A stretch of 64,000 nucleotides of DNA from Brevibacterium linens ATCC 9172 (GTDB lineage Bacteria > Actinomycetota > Actinomycetes > Actinomycetales > Brevibacteriaceae): assembly GCF_900169165.1 (NCBI RefSeq), contig NZ_FXYY01000010.1, forward strand, positions 1-64,000. The letters are read 5' to 3'. The position numbers were made by a program, and so were the translations under genes. Below the pieces are notes generated by a model. It saw nothing but the letters and a program-made list of their open reading frames with translations, was not told the DNA's origin and made no database searches. This document shows positions 11,665 through 20,725 of the stretch, piece by piece. Position 1 is the first letter of the stretch; every line of letters starts with the position of its first letter.

Positions 11665-12030
11665 ATGCTTGACGCGGCACATCGGATCCGCAGCGGCGAA
11701 GACTTCAGACGAATCTTCAGAGCCGGGGTCCGGGTGCGCACAGAGCATCTCATGGCGCACAGCCTGAGAGACACCGATGATACCCACGCTGCGCGCGTGG
11801 GTTTCATCGTATCCAAGGCCGTCGGAAACGCCGTGGTGCGCAACCGCACCAAGCGTCGCCTGCGCGAGATCATGCGTGCGCGTCTCGGTGAGCTGAGAGC
11901 AGGAGATCTGTTCGTCATCCGGGCGCTGCCGCATGCGGGACAGGCCGACTTCGCCGTTCTGTCCGCCGAAGTCGACGAGCTGCTGATCAAGGCAGAGAAG
12001 AAGCTGGAACGTCGTGGACGCCGAACATGA
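11665..12030 (+). CDS. rnpA: ribonuclease P protein component
   Basis: A 121-residue basic protein that assists the RNase P RNA in maturing tRNA 5' ends. It has the N-terminal RSGEDFRRIFRAG motif and the family RNR signature (SKAVGNAVVRNRTKRRLREI). It begins 2 bases after the rpmH stop and overlaps yidD by 17 bases, so all three are probably translated from one message. Confidence 0.96.
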   Translation: MLDAAHRIRSGEDFRRIFRAGVRVRTEHLMAHSLRDTDDTHAARVGFIVSKAVGNAVVRNRTKRRLREIMRARLGELRAGDLFVIRALPHAGQADFAVLSAEVDELLIKAEKKLERRGRRT

Positions 12031-12370
12031 TCTGAAACATGTCTCCGAGGTGCCCCGTCGGCCGGCCGGCTTCTGGCCCACACTCGGCTGGATCGCCCTG
12101 GTCGGTCCGAGGATGCCGTTCGTCTGGTTCATCCGCGCCTATCGGATCGTGATCTCACCTCTCTACGGCCAAGTGTGCCGCTACTATCCCAGCTGCTCCA
12201 TGTACGGTCTCGAGGCGTTCGAGATACACGGAGTTCTCAAGGGAGTGGTGTTAACTGGGTGGCGCGTACTGCGCTGCAACCCGTGGTCGCACAGCGGCGT
12301 CGACCATGTGCCGGGATCAGCGCGGGAGGCCAGGTCGAAGACCATCCACCGCGGTCAGGCACACAGTTAG
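12014..12370 (+). CDS. yidD: membrane protein insertion efficiency factor YidD
   Basis: A 118-residue protein from a GTG inside the end of rnpA. The core carries the YidD pattern (AYRIVISPLYGQVCRYYPSCSMYGLEAFEIHGVLKG and WRVLRCNPW) with its conserved cysteines. YidD is a small peripheral membrane protein that helps YidC insert proteins. An N-terminal extension of about 35 residues and a basic C-terminal tail go beyond the conserved ~70-residue core. Confidence 0.94.
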   Translation: MDAEHDLKHVSEVPRRPAGFWPTLGWIALVGPRMPFVWFIRAYRIVISPLYGQVCRYYPSCSMYGLEAFEIHGVLKGVVLTGWRVLRCNPWSHSGVDHVPGSAREARSKTIHRGQAHS

Positions 12371-12503
12371 AACATATTGAACTCGCAGTCCGCACGCGAG
12401 CGCGAACAAGCGGACTGCCTCGGGGCACACGTCGTGTCGCGCAGACCTGTGAACAATGGCAAAATGAACGACGCGCCAGCATCGTTGTAACGAGGAGAAC
12501 TGA

Positions 12504-13457
12504 ATGGACTGGATGGACAAGCTGCTCTACCCGCTGCAGTGGGTAGTTGCTTGGATCCTCGCGATCTTCCACGAGATCTTCACCGCGATCGGCCTGCCTG
12601 CCGACAGCGGGTGGACCTGGGTGCTCTCGATCGCCGGCCTGACCGTCGTCATCCGCGCTCTCCTCATCCCTCTCTTCGTCTACCAGATCAAGTCGCAGCG
12701 CAAGATGCAGCTGCTGCAACCGGAGATCCAGCGTCTGCAGGCGAAGTACAAAGGCAAGAAGGACCAGTACTCTCGCCAGGCCATGGCCGAAGAGCAGATG
12801 GCACTGTTCCGCGACAACAAGACCAGCCCCTGGGCATCGTGCCTGCCGCTGCTCGTGCAGATGCCGATCTTCTTCTCGCTCTTCCGCGTCATCCACAACA
12901 TGCCGAAGGTCGCCGAGGGCTCTGTCGGCGCGATCGGTGGCTTCACTCAGCAGCTGGCGATTCAGGCCGAGAGCTCTTCGATCTTCGGCATCAGCCTTTC
13001 GGCCGTCTTCACCGACCCAGGCTTTTCAGTCAAGCTGCTGACCGGTGTGCTCATCGTCGTCATGGCCGCCACCATGTTCATCACGCAGAAGCAGATGATG
13101 GCGAAGAACATGTCGGAGTCGGCGATGGCCAACCCGATGATGCAGTCGCAGAAGATGCTGCTTTACGTGATGCCTATCGTCTTCGGCATCGGCGGCATCT
13201 ACTTCCCGCTCGGTGTCCTCATCTACTGGCTGGTCTCGAACACGTGGACGATGGCTCAGCAGCACATGGTCATCCGCAATATGCCCGCTCCCGGCTCGAA
13301 GGCCGAGAAAGAGATGCTTGAGCGCAAGGCTCGCAAGGGCAAGACTGTGAAGCAGGATGAGCTCAAGGGATCGACCGTCACCGAGGAGGCCCCGAAGAAG
13401 AGCGGCCAGCGGCAGCAGCCCGTGAGCAAGAACCGTAAGAAGAACAAGAAGCGCTGA
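12504..13457 (+). CDS. yidC: membrane protein insertase YidC
   Basis: A 317-residue YidC/Oxa1 insertase. It has an N-terminal membrane segment near residue 10, the conserved cytoplasmic hairpin with QRKMQLLQPEIQRLQAKYKGKKDQYSRQAMAEEQMALFRDNKTSPWASCLPLLVQMPIFFSLFRV, further membrane segments, and a Lys-rich C-terminal tail that can contact ribosomes. The start ATG follows GAGGAG. It lacks the large periplasmic domain of Gram-negative YidC, as expected for a Gram-positive. khpB follows 8 bp later. Confidence 0.96.
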   Translation: MDWMDKLLYPLQWVVAWILAIFHEIFTAIGLPADSGWTWVLSIAGLTVVIRALLIPLFVYQIKSQRKMQLLQPEIQRLQAKYKGKKDQYSRQAMAEEQMALFRDNKTSPWASCLPLLVQMPIFFSLFRVIHNMPKVAEGSVGAIGGFTQQLAIQAESSSIFGISLSAVFTDPGFSVKLLTGVLIVVMAATMFITQKQMMAKNMSESAMANPMMQSQKMLLYVMPIVFGIGGIYFPLGVLIYWLVSNTWTMAQQHMVIRNMPAPGSKAEKEMLERKARKGKTVKQDELKGSTVTEEAPKKSGQRQQPVSKNRKKNKKR

Positions 13458-13465
13458 GGACAGAC

Positions 13466-14023
13466 ATGACCGAAGAGAAGATCGACGAGACCTCCGAACA
13501 GACACCGGAAGAGACTCCGGAGGAGACCTCGACGAAGCCGAGCCGTGCCGAACTCCTCGAAGAAGAGGGCGAGATCGCCGCGGACTACCTCGAAGAGCTG
13601 ATGGATCTGGCCGACATCGACGGCGATATCGACATCGATGTCGCTGACGGCCGTGCCCAGCTGTCCATCGTCTGCGAGGACGACGAGGACTCGAACCTGC
13701 GTACCCTCGTCGGCCGAGAGGGCCGCACACTCGGCGCGCTGCAGGAACTCAGCCGTTTGGCCGTGCAGACGCAGACCGGTCAGCGGTCGTGGCTGATGCT
13801 CGATATCGACGGGTTCCGCAACAGCCGTCGCGAAGAGCTGATCAAGAAGGCCAAGCGTGCCATCGACGACGTCAAGGACGGCGGCGAAGAGTTCGCGTTC
13901 AAGCCGATGAACAGCTTCGAGCGCAAGATTATCCATGACCAGGCGGCCCGTGCCGGCTTGGTCTCGGAGTCCGAGGGTGAGGGCGACGGTCGTCATGTCG
14001 TCATCCGGCTCGCCGATGACTGA
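13466..14023 (+). CDS. khpB: KhpB/Jag RNA-binding protein
   Basis: A 185-residue protein with an acidic N-terminal segment (about 1-45, rich in Glu and Thr), a KH domain with a GxxG-type loop (LVGREGRTLGALQELSRL) and a C-terminal R3H domain (FERKIIHDQAARAG). Jag/KhpB proteins bind RNA and affect cell elongation and division. It overlaps rsmG by 8 bases. Confidence 0.93.
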   Translation: MTEEKIDETSEQTPEETPEETSTKPSRAELLEEEGEIAADYLEELMDLADIDGDIDIDVADGRAQLSIVCEDDEDSNLRTLVGREGRTLGALQELSRLAVQTQTGQRSWLMLDIDGFRNSRREELIKKAKRAIDDVKDGGEEFAFKPMNSFERKIIHDQAARAGLVSESEGEGDGRHVVIRLADD

Positions 14024-14714
14024 TCAGCCCGAGAACGACCCGGAGCTCTCGAACGAAACAGAGCTCTCGACCGAAACGGCGACTGTGGAGATCGAGTCGC
14101 CTCCGACCGGCACCGAAGAGTACTTCGGTGCGGCGTATCCTGCCGCGCAGCGGTATGCCGAGCATTTGGCCACGACCGGAATCGAGTGGGGACTCATCGG
14201 TCCGCGTGAGGTCGATCGCCTGTGGACCCGGCACATCCTCAACTGCGCCGTGGTCGCGGAGTACATCGGTGAGAACGATGTCGTCGGCGATGTCGGCAGC
14301 GGAGCCGGCCTGCCGGGAATTCCGATCGCACTGCTGCGCCCGGAGGCGAAGATCGTCCTCATCGAGCCGATGGAGCGTCGCGTCGAATGGCTGAACCTGG
14401 TCGTCGATGATCTGGGACTGAAGAATGTGCGCATCGTTCGTGCACGGGTCGAGGAGCTCGTCGACGAGGAGATGTTCACGGTCGTGACCGCACGTGCGGT
14501 CAAGGCGATGACGACCCTCATCGAATGGACTCGCGAGGTCATCAGCCCCGGAGGACGGATCCTCGCCCTCAAGGGAGCTTCGGTCGAAGGGGAGCTTGCC
14601 AAGGCGAAGAAGCTGATCACACGGTATCGACTGTCTCAGCCCGAGATCCATATCGTCGATGGCGGCGGCATCCTCGAGGTTCCGAGTCGTGTCGTCGAGA
14701 TCGTCAAGAAATAG
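14016..14714 (+). CDS. rsmG: 16S rRNA (guanine527-N7)-methyltransferase
   Basis: About 232 residues from the ATG at 14016, which lies inside the end of khpB. An in-frame extension upstream to 13935 would overlap the khpB R3H domain and is not conserved. The SAM-binding motif is VGDVGSGAGLPGIPIALLRPEAKIVLIEPMERR. The WTRHILNCAVVAEYI region is the conserved RsmG substrate segment. It methylates G527 of 16S rRNA. Confidence 0.94.
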   Translation: MTDQPENDPELSNETELSTETATVEIESPPTGTEEYFGAAYPAAQRYAEHLATTGIEWGLIGPREVDRLWTRHILNCAVVAEYIGENDVVGDVGSGAGLPGIPIALLRPEAKIVLIEPMERRVEWLNLVVDDLGLKNVRIVRARVEELVDEEMFTVVTARAVKAMTTLIEWTREVISPGGRILALKGASVEGELAKAKKLITRYRLSQPEIHIVDGGGILEVPSRVVEIVKK

Positions 14715-14751
14715 TACGAAGTAGAGTTGGTCTAGGCTGGATGAGAGCCTT

Positions 14752-15678
14752 GTGAAACCGATGGATGATGGAGTGCGCCCTATGCCGATCATGGATGAGT
14801 CGTCTCCCATTGGTGCCGCGATTGCACGGGACAACCGGCGAGCGGATCGACTGTCGCAGACAACCTTTCCACGGCCGGACTCGACCCGCATCTTCACGAT
14901 CGCGAACCAGAAGGGCGGCGTCGGAAAGACCACGACGGCGGTGAACATCGCGGCGGCCCTGGCCAATCAGGGGCTCAACGTCCTGCTCATCGACATCGAT
15001 CCCCAGGGCAATGCGAGCACCGCACTGGGCATCGACCACTATTCCGAGGTCACGAGCATCTATGACGTCCTCATCGACGATGTTCCGATGCGTGAGGCTG
15101 TGGCACAGTGCCCGGACTTCGACACTCTCAAGTGTGTGCCGGCGACCATCGACCTCGCCGGCGCGGAGATCGAACTCGTGTCCCTCGTCGCGCGTGAACA
15201 GCGACTGCAGCGTGCCCTGGGCATCTACCTCAAGGAGGAGGAAGCAGCCGGAGACCGCGTCGACTACATCATCATCGACTGCCCGCCCAGCCTCGGTCTG
15301 CTGACAGTGAATGCCTTCGTGGCAGCTCGCGAGGTGCTCATTCCGATCCAGTGCGAATACTATGCGCTCGAAGGGCTGAGCCAGCTGCTGAAGAACATCC
15401 AGCTCATCCAGAAGCATCTCAATCCTGAGCTCGCGATCTCCACGATTCTGCTGACGATGTATGACGGCCGCACGAACCTCAGCGCTCAGGTCGCCGAGGA
15501 TGTGCGCACCCACTTCCCGGAGCAGGTGCTCGGCACTGCTATTCCGAGATCGGTGAGGATCTCCGAGGCACCGAGCTATGGACAGACCGTGATCTCATAC
15601 GACCCACATTCCAGCGGTGCCCTGTCGTATCGGGAAGCCGCTGAAGAAATTGCGAATCGAGGAGTAAGTCGTGGCTGA
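14752..15678 (+). CDS. parA: chromosome partitioning ATPase ParA
   Basis: A 308-residue ParA/Soj ATPase from a GTG start. It has a deviant Walker A ([19 protein letters not shown], with the signature lysine), Walker A' ([13 protein letters not shown]) and Walker B ([14 protein letters not shown]). An N-terminal extension of about 45 residues precedes the ATPase core. It works with ParB and parS to segregate origins. It overlaps parB by 8 bases. Confidence 0.96.
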   Translation: MKPMDDGVRPMPIMDESSPIGAAIARDNRRADRLSQTTFPRPDSTRIFTIANQKGGVGKTTTAVNIAAALANQGLNVLLIDIDPQGNASTALGIDHYSEVTSIYDVLIDDVPMREAVAQCPDFDTLKCVPATIDLAGAEIELVSLVAREQRLQRALGIYLKEEEAAGDRVDYIIIDCPPSLGLLTVNAFVAAREVLIPIQCEYYALEGLSQLLKNIQLIQKHLNPELAISTILLTMYDGRTNLSAQVAEDVRTHFPEQVLGTAIPRSVRISEAPSYGQTVISYDPHSSGALSYREAAEEIANRGVSRG

Positions 15679-17608
15679 ACGCAAGAAGAGGGGCCTCGGA
15701 CGCGGGCTCGGAGCATTGATCCCCGACGCGAACTCCAACGACCGTCCGGTCGATGTCTTCTTCTCCGGTGGGAGCACGGAAGACGGCCAGGCCGAGACGA
15801 AGACGCCACGCTCTGCGCGGACCGACCCCGCTGCGTCGATGCAGTCATCTCGGCGGCGCAAGCCGAAGTCCGGGCCGGCCAAGACTTCGACCTCCAACAC
15901 CGCATCGTCCAATGCTTCCCAGTCCACATCGGCCGATACGAAGACGGCTGACACGACGTCGACCGGTTCGACATCAGCGTCGAAATCGTCGTCTGCCAGG
16001 ACGTCTGCGTCCACCTCTGCAGGGTCGAAGTCCACCGCCTCGAAGACCAGAGGCACGAAGTCGACGACCTCCAAGTCGAGCACGTCGAAGACATCGACGG
16101 CCAAGACGGGTGCCGCGAAGGCCAGCGGGGGCAGTGGCTCCAAAGCAACTTCTGCTGGCAAAACGACCACACCGAAGACGAAGTCAGGCTCATCCGCTGC
16201 CGCGGCACCAGCTGAGAACGCAGAGAAGGCTCCTGCAGTCGCGAAATCGAGTACACGGAAGACTTCCACCCCTGCTTCGGTTTCCGACTCGACAAGGGGC
16301 GACAGCGATGCCGGAACAACAGTGTCGAGGACTGCTGCACAGTCCGATTCGACTGACGCAGACAACAACGTATCGGCTGACTTCGTCCCAGCCGAGCGTA
16401 CTGATGCGCAGGAGACTGAATCCGCAACGGCGGCCGCGGCGGCTCCGTCGCCCGAGGATGATGTCCGGGAGACTCATCCCGGCGTGTACACGTCTTCTGG
16501 TCGCAGCAGCGACGACGCCGGGGTTGATGAGAAAACACCGTCAGCAGACACGGGCGGTGACAACGATGTAGAGACTACTGATGTAGTGAATGGTGACCCA
16601 GCCGCTGAGCCAACCGCCGCTCAAGACGAGCGCGAGCCCGTGACTTCGGGGGCAACGGATTCCTCGTCCTCAGCGCCTGCGGAATCGAATGAGCAGTCGA
16701 GTTCCTCCGGCACGACTGAAAAGTCCGGTGAGTCCCACACGGCGGAAGTCGCTGATGGCGGCGATGCCGACGAGTATGACGGCGTTGAGTCCATTCCGGA
16801 TACCGAGTTCGGTGAGATCGATGTTGATCTCATCGATGCGAACCCACGGCAGCCGCGTACTGTCTTCGACGAAGATCTGTTGGCCGAACTCGTCCACAGC
16901 ATTCGTGAGATCGGTGTCCTTCAGCCTGTCGTCGTCAGGCAGAAGCCCAGCGACCGTTCGCGGTTCGAGCTCATTATGGGCGAGCGTCGTCTTCGAGCGA
17001 CGAAGGATGCGGGCCTGTCGACGATTCCGGCAATCATCCGGTACGTCGAGGATACGGATCTCCTCCGTGACGCACTTCTGGAGAACCTGCACCGTGCGGA
17101 GCTCAACCCGCTTGAAGAGGCTGCGGCTTACGGACAGCTGCTCGAGGATTTCGGGTGTACACAGGAGGAACTCTCGGAGCGCATCGGCCGTTCGCGTCCT
17201 CAGATCTCCAACACCTTGCGTCTCCTCCGCTTGCCTCCTTTGGTGCAGCGTCGCGTAGCGGCCGGGGTCATTTCCGCCGGCCATGCTCGGGCCATTCTGG
17301 GACTACGGGATCCGGAACATATGGAGGTGCTGGCGCAGCGCATCGTTGCCGAGGGCCTGTCAGTCAGGGCTTCGGAGGAGGCAGTCGTACTGCTCAATCG
17401 CGGAGATTCGATCAATGTTTCACGTGCAACCACGAAGGTGGCGCCGGAATTTCTTGCTGTCGCTGAACGCCTGGGCGATCGACTCGACACCAAGGTGAAC
17501 ATTTCCGTCGGCAAACGCAAGGGCAAACTGAGCGTAGAGTTCGCGAACCACGAGGATCTCGATCGCATTCTCAGTCTCCTGGGAATCTCAAATGAGGATG
17601 CGATCTGA
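15671..17608 (+). CDS. parB: chromosome partitioning protein ParB, with long insert
   Basis: A 645-residue ParB, roughly twice the usual length. It opens with the ParA-stimulating tail ([18 protein letters not shown]). Residues about 20-370 are low-complexity: first Lys/Ser/Thr-rich, then acidic and rich in Ala, Ser, Glu and Asp. The ParB core starts near residue 375 ([18 protein letters not shown]) with the CTPase motif region IMGERRLRA, the helix-turn-helix [26 protein letters not shown], and the C-terminal dimerisation domain. A near-parS site (17417-17430) lies in its own coding sequence. A strong terminator follows the stop codon. Confidence 0.95.
   Translation: MAERKKRGLGRGLGALIPDANSNDRPVDVFFSGGSTEDGQAETKTPRSARTDPAASMQSSRRRKPKSGPAKTSTSNTASSNASQSTSADTKTADTTSTGSTSASKSSSARTSASTSAGSKSTASKTRGTKSTTSKSSTSKTSTAKTGAAKASGGSGSKATSAGKTTTPKTKSGSSAAAAPAENAEKAPAVAKSSTRKTSTPASVSDSTRGDSDAGTTVSRTAAQSDSTDADNNVSADFVPAERTDAQETESATAAAAAPSPEDDVRETHPGVYTSSGRSSDDAGVDEKTPSADTGGDNDVETTDVVNGDPAAEPTAAQDEREPVTSGATDSSSSAPAESNEQSSSSGTTEKSGESHTAEVADGGDADEYDGVESIPDTEFGEIDVDLIDANPRQPRTVFDEDLLAELVHSIREIGVLQPVVVRQKPSDRSRFELIMGERRLRATKDAGLSTIPAIIRYVEDTDLLRDALLENLHRAELNPLEEAAAYGQLLEDFGCTQEELSERIGRSRPQISNTLRLLRLPPLVQRRVAAGVISAGHARAILGLRDPEHMEVLAQRIVAEGLSVRASEEAVVLLNRGDSINVSRATTKVAPEFLAVAERLGDRLDTKVNISVGKRKGKLSVEFANHEDLDRILSLLGISNEDAI
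17417..17430. promoter_or_regulatory. parS: near-parS site inside parB
   Basis: GTTTCACGTGCAAC differs from the parS consensus by one base. A parS site inside parB/spo0J is known in other bacteria. Confidence 0.6.
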
Positions 17609-17628
17609 ACATAGCACTACGAGAAGAG

Positions 17629-17660
17629 ATGGCCCCCGCGGGTATGCTCGCGGGGGCCAT
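17629..17660 (+). terminator. parAB terminator
   Basis: A 12-bp perfect stem (ATGGCCCCCGCG at 17629-17640 with its complement at 17649-17660) and an 8-nt loop, starting 21 bp after the parB stop. It is followed by TTCT rather than a long T-run. Confidence 0.85.
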
Positions 17661-17805
17661 TCTACTGTCGTCTGGTGTGACGTCATTCGGTGAATTGTCC
17701 GTGTGGCGTTGTGATGTCGGTCGAATCCCCCGGTAGTGGGATCGCGCGGTCGGCGGCTGTACCGGAGAGATGGAATCCGTCCTGGTCTGCTATGGGCCGC
17801 CAGGA

Positions 17806-17819
17806 GTTTCACGTGAAAC
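17806..17819. promoter_or_regulatory. parS: parS site 1 (perfect)
   Basis: Exact palindrome GTTTCACGTGAAAC, the conserved ParB-binding site. Confidence 0.93.
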
Positions 17820-18196
17820 GCTGAGTCGCCATTCGTATCGGGCGGACTTGCCAGGTGGAAGTTGTCAGTGCCCGGGTGATCCAAGAGTGCCGCCGGAGAA
17901 TCTCCCCGCTCGAGTTATTCGCGTGCAGCGGGTCTTCGCTGCTGATCTGTCATTTGTCTCTTGCGGCGATTGTCATGTCCGGCAGACTCGAGATTGCGGC
18001 GGTGGGGACGTTGATCGTGTGTGTGAGCGATGTCGTCCGTGACGTTTCGAGTGTTCTTACGGCTACGTGCGAAGTGCTCCGAGGAGCGGAGGTCGAGACT
18101 GTGCGACACGATATAGACACCAGTGGTTCGATCGGTGGCCAGTTCGAGAGTTGGGCGAAGAGTCGATTCGACGGTCTGATGGAAGTGAGTTCTGGC

Positions 18197-18210
18197 GTTT
18201 CACGTGAAAC
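18197..18210. promoter_or_regulatory. parS: parS site 2 (perfect)
   Basis: Exact palindrome GTTTCACGTGAAAC, 391 bp after site 1. Confidence 0.93.
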
Positions 18211-18309
18211 TGAGCTTAGGGGCATCTGGGTTCTCTTCCGATAGACGAGTCGCCTGAGACCGTCACAAGACCGCTAGCACCTTCTGCGATGCCTTCGATA
18301 CATGCCGCC

Positions 18310-18323
18310 GTTTCACGTGAAAC
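18310..18323. promoter_or_regulatory. parS: parS site 3 (perfect)
   Basis: Exact palindrome GTTTCACGTGAAAC. It is flanked by CCGCC and GGCGG, which extend the symmetry to about 22-24 bp. Confidence 0.93.
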
Positions 18324-18668
18324 GGCGGTTTGGTGGGTCCGGACAGCGATCACTCCGACTGTGTCCAGCAGCTGGTAGAGATTCCGGCGAGAGATACGAA
18401 TTCAGCTACGCGCCTACTGCTCGATCAGCGATCTTGCAAAGCTTCCCCTGGAGACCCGCAGAAATTCTGGTGACGATCCTTCTCATCGTGCTGTCAATGG
18501 ACTCCGTAGTCACCTTGTTTGCATCGTTTGGTTGGTATCCGAGGCATGGCAAGGGCGGGCCAGAGACATTTTCGGTGCATGGCGCGAGCGTCGGAAGCAG
18601 AGAGACTATGGCATAGACGCGCCAGGTGTCTGAGATCCGCGACCCCAAGACTCGCTGTGGGCCGAATT

Positions 18669-18682
18669 GTTTCACGTGAAAC
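18669..18682. promoter_or_regulatory. parS: parS site 4 (perfect)
   Basis: Exact palindrome GTTTCACGTGAAAC, 359 bp after site 3. Confidence 0.93.
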
Positions 18683-18952
18683 ACTTCGGAGTGCAACTGA
18701 TCGGCATCTGTCCACTGTGAGTTCCGCATGTCTGGATGTCCGTAGCGCTTGAAGTAGGACACTTCGAGCTCTGTGACCGATTGGAGCCGCTGAGACAAAA
18801 TGATTGTGCCATCGCTTGGCACTTTCATATTGACCTATTCGGAGTCCGGATGACCGGATCGCCCGATCGAGTGTCAATGGTGGGGGCGTTCTCGCATCTG
18901 GCCCTATTCGTCACGGTGATCTCCGCGTTCAGATCATCGGATGTGCCCCATT

Positions 18953-18966
18953 GTTCCACGTGAAAC
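18953..18966. promoter_or_regulatory. parS: parS-like site (one mismatch)
   Basis: GTTCCACGTGAAAC differs from the consensus at the fourth base only. Confidence 0.7.
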
Positions 18967-19389
18967 GGCCTATTTGTGCAGGCCATTTGCAGTCCTGCAG
19001 CCCAGCAGGGAAAAGCAGTTCGGTGAACTACCGACTTGTTGATGAAAGGTCTGGGTTCCTGCGGGTCAATGGTTGTATGTCCAGTTGGTAAGGCTGGTTA
19101 GTCACTTGGGGTATTCGGGGATCTTGGCTTTTGCGCGTTGAGATTGCTTCCTCCGGCATTGGGTTCTCTATGTAGTACTGGTACCGAGTTGCTGGTTCAT
19201 AGTTCTGGCCATTTGTACTGCCCCTCCTGCGTTCGGCATTCCGATCCACATTGCCGAATGCGCCAGTACTAATGGTGCTGCTCAGAGGGATTGCGTATTA
19301 GTGGCGGTCGTCGGGAACGTTGATAACTGAGTATGAATTCCTCTGAAGACCTGTCTGATGGGACTCTATACATGGTTCGCATCGGAACC

Positions 19390-19403
19390 GTTTCACGTGA
19401 AAC
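19390..19403. promoter_or_regulatory. parS: parS site 5 (perfect)
   Basis: Exact palindrome GTTTCACGTGAAAC. Confidence 0.93.
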
Positions 19404-19606
19404 TCCGGCTGGTCAGGCACGGAGGTGTCAGTCCTTCTCGTCGCCGCTCCGACCAGGATGTATCCGGCCGTAGGGTGAAGTTGGTGTACGCGAGTATAGC
19501 CGGCTGTATGTTGAAAGGCGCTTGGGCTACTGTGTTTCCAGGATCGCGGCTACTACTGCGTCTCATCATTTCTGGCTCAGCGACCCTGAGTTCCGTCTAT
19601 TATTGC

Positions 19607-19620
19607 GTTTCATGTGAAAC
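19607..19620. promoter_or_regulatory. parS: parS-like site (one mismatch)
   Basis: GTTTCATGTGAAAC has a single change at the centre (C to T). Confidence 0.7.
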
Positions 19621-19930
19621 AGTCATTGTTGTGCCCCTCGATGCGGTCAGACGGTCCTGGACCGACGTGGCGCCCGTAGTGCGCAATCCCGTCTTGGATC
19701 TACGGAGTGTGTATGACTTGTTTGCGAACACGTAGTGGGGCCTGATGCCAGTCATCGACCGCAAGAGAATCGTGGACGCACTTCGTCTTGGGCGATGTAT
19801 TGTGCGGTTGGTTCCCGGGCAGCGCGACGTCTCGTGTTGGCCCGCGGGCCACATTGGACAGTCAACCCTGCATGAGCTGTGCTATCCAAGGTTGCAACGC
19901 CCATACACTTCGCCGATCGCCGCGGTTATT

Positions 19931-19944
19931 GTTTCACGTGAAAC
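19931..19944. promoter_or_regulatory. parS: parS site 6 (perfect)
   Basis: Exact palindrome GTTTCACGTGAAAC. Confidence 0.93.
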
Positions 19945-20187
19945 CGAAACGGGCTCTCTGCATTGGTAGGAAAGGTGTACGCTGCCGTCGGCTCGCAACG
20001 CTGGGAGCTGCGGCGAGGATGAGGCTGGTAGCTACGGCGACTGCTTCGGGTGTACTTCGGCGCTAGCGCTTCCGCCCGTGAGGCGGACGGTACTTGCACA
20101 TGGCGAAGCTTACTTATCGGTATGCAATTCACACTCAGATACGATTCCGTCCGATCGGAGAACTGGAGTCTGCTGCCTGTTGGAGTC

Positions 20188-20201
20188 GTTTCACGTGAAA
20201 C
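20188..20201. promoter_or_regulatory. parS: parS site 7 (perfect)
   Basis: Exact palindrome GTTTCACGTGAAAC. Confidence 0.93.
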
Positions 20202-20241
20202 ACAATGGAACGGGCGGGATAGTGGATGGGGAGGCAACTTC

Positions 20242-20289
20242 TCGGTCGGGACTCAGAGACAGTTGTCGGTGGGGACTCAGGGACAGGGC
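20242..20289. repeat. 24-bp tandem duplication
   Basis: Two adjacent 24-bp units (20242-20265 and 20266-20289) share the pattern TCGGT.GGGACTCAG.GACAG with a few differences. The pair sits between parS sites 7 and 8. Confidence 0.75.
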
Positions 20290-20295
20290 GCCGGC

Positions 20296-20309
20296 GTTTC
20301 ACGTGAAAC
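20296..20309. promoter_or_regulatory. parS: parS site 8 (perfect)
   Basis: Exact palindrome GTTTCACGTGAAAC, 108 bp after site 7 and the last site of the array. Confidence 0.93.
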
Positions 20310-20574
20310 CAATAGCCATCGTTACAGAGCACTAGTCGCTTCGAGGTGGGTTGCGCCGCCGACTCGTCTTTGCGTGTCCTGTTCGTGATTGGTCCACCGA
20401 TCTCTTTGATGCCAGGATCAATTGCGTTGCGTTCTGTCGCCAGGGCCAATTGCATCCGGTCGACCGTCCTGTCGCTGAGTTGTCGGCTTATGTGAGCGAG
20501 GATGAAGCTGAACTCTCTGCAGTCGGTCAAAAATGATGGCTGTTCGGGACCGATTGATGATGGCCGTAAGGTGT

Positions 20575-20661
20575 TGTCCAATTGGGCACCGATCACCCCA
20601 GGCTGTTCGATTGGGCAGCGATCACCCCGGGTTGTCCGATAGGACACCGATCATCCCAGAA
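20575..20661. repeat. three 29-bp tandem repeats
   Basis: Three consecutive 29-bp units (20575-20603, 20604-20632, 20633-20661) share the pattern TGTcCgATtGGgCAcCGATCAcCCC with a few substitutions each. There are no spacers, so this is not a CRISPR array. It lies between the parS array and the next terminator. Confidence 0.8.
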
Positions 20662-20668
20662 ACTTCAA

Positions 20669-20700
20669 TGCGCCGTGCTCCTCTGAGGGAGCACGGCGCA
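20669..20700 (-). terminator. terminator of the cwlM-like gene
   Basis: A 13-bp perfect stem (TGCGCCGTGCTCC at 20669-20681 with 20688-20700) and a 6-nt loop, beginning about 25 bp past the stop codon of the minus-strand gene. The T-run is weak. Confidence 0.8.
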
Positions 20701-20725
20701 GATGAGTCAGTCGTGGTTGTGCAAT

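Larger units (their letters stand above)
17663..20664. other. parS: 3-kb gene-poor parS array (centromere-like)
   Basis: About 3 kb between the parAB terminator and the cwlM-like gene. Base composition is visibly less GC-rich than the flanks, and no frame in it shows family similarity or consistent codon bias. It holds eight perfect GTTTCACGTGAAAC sites and two one-mismatch sites, at 108-437 bp spacing. Short tandem repeats lie near its right end. The spacers between sites are not visibly repeated. The stretch probably serves as the ParB loading region. Confidence 0.85.

Noticed and set aside
17855..20647. Several open frames of 60-170 codons inside the parS array
   Set aside because: They lack family similarity and ribosome-binding sites, run through parS sites on both strands (giving repeated VSRET or FHVK strings), and overlap one another.
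20575..20661. 29-bp repeats as a CRISPR array
   Set aside because: The units are directly adjacent with no spacers, and no cas genes are present.
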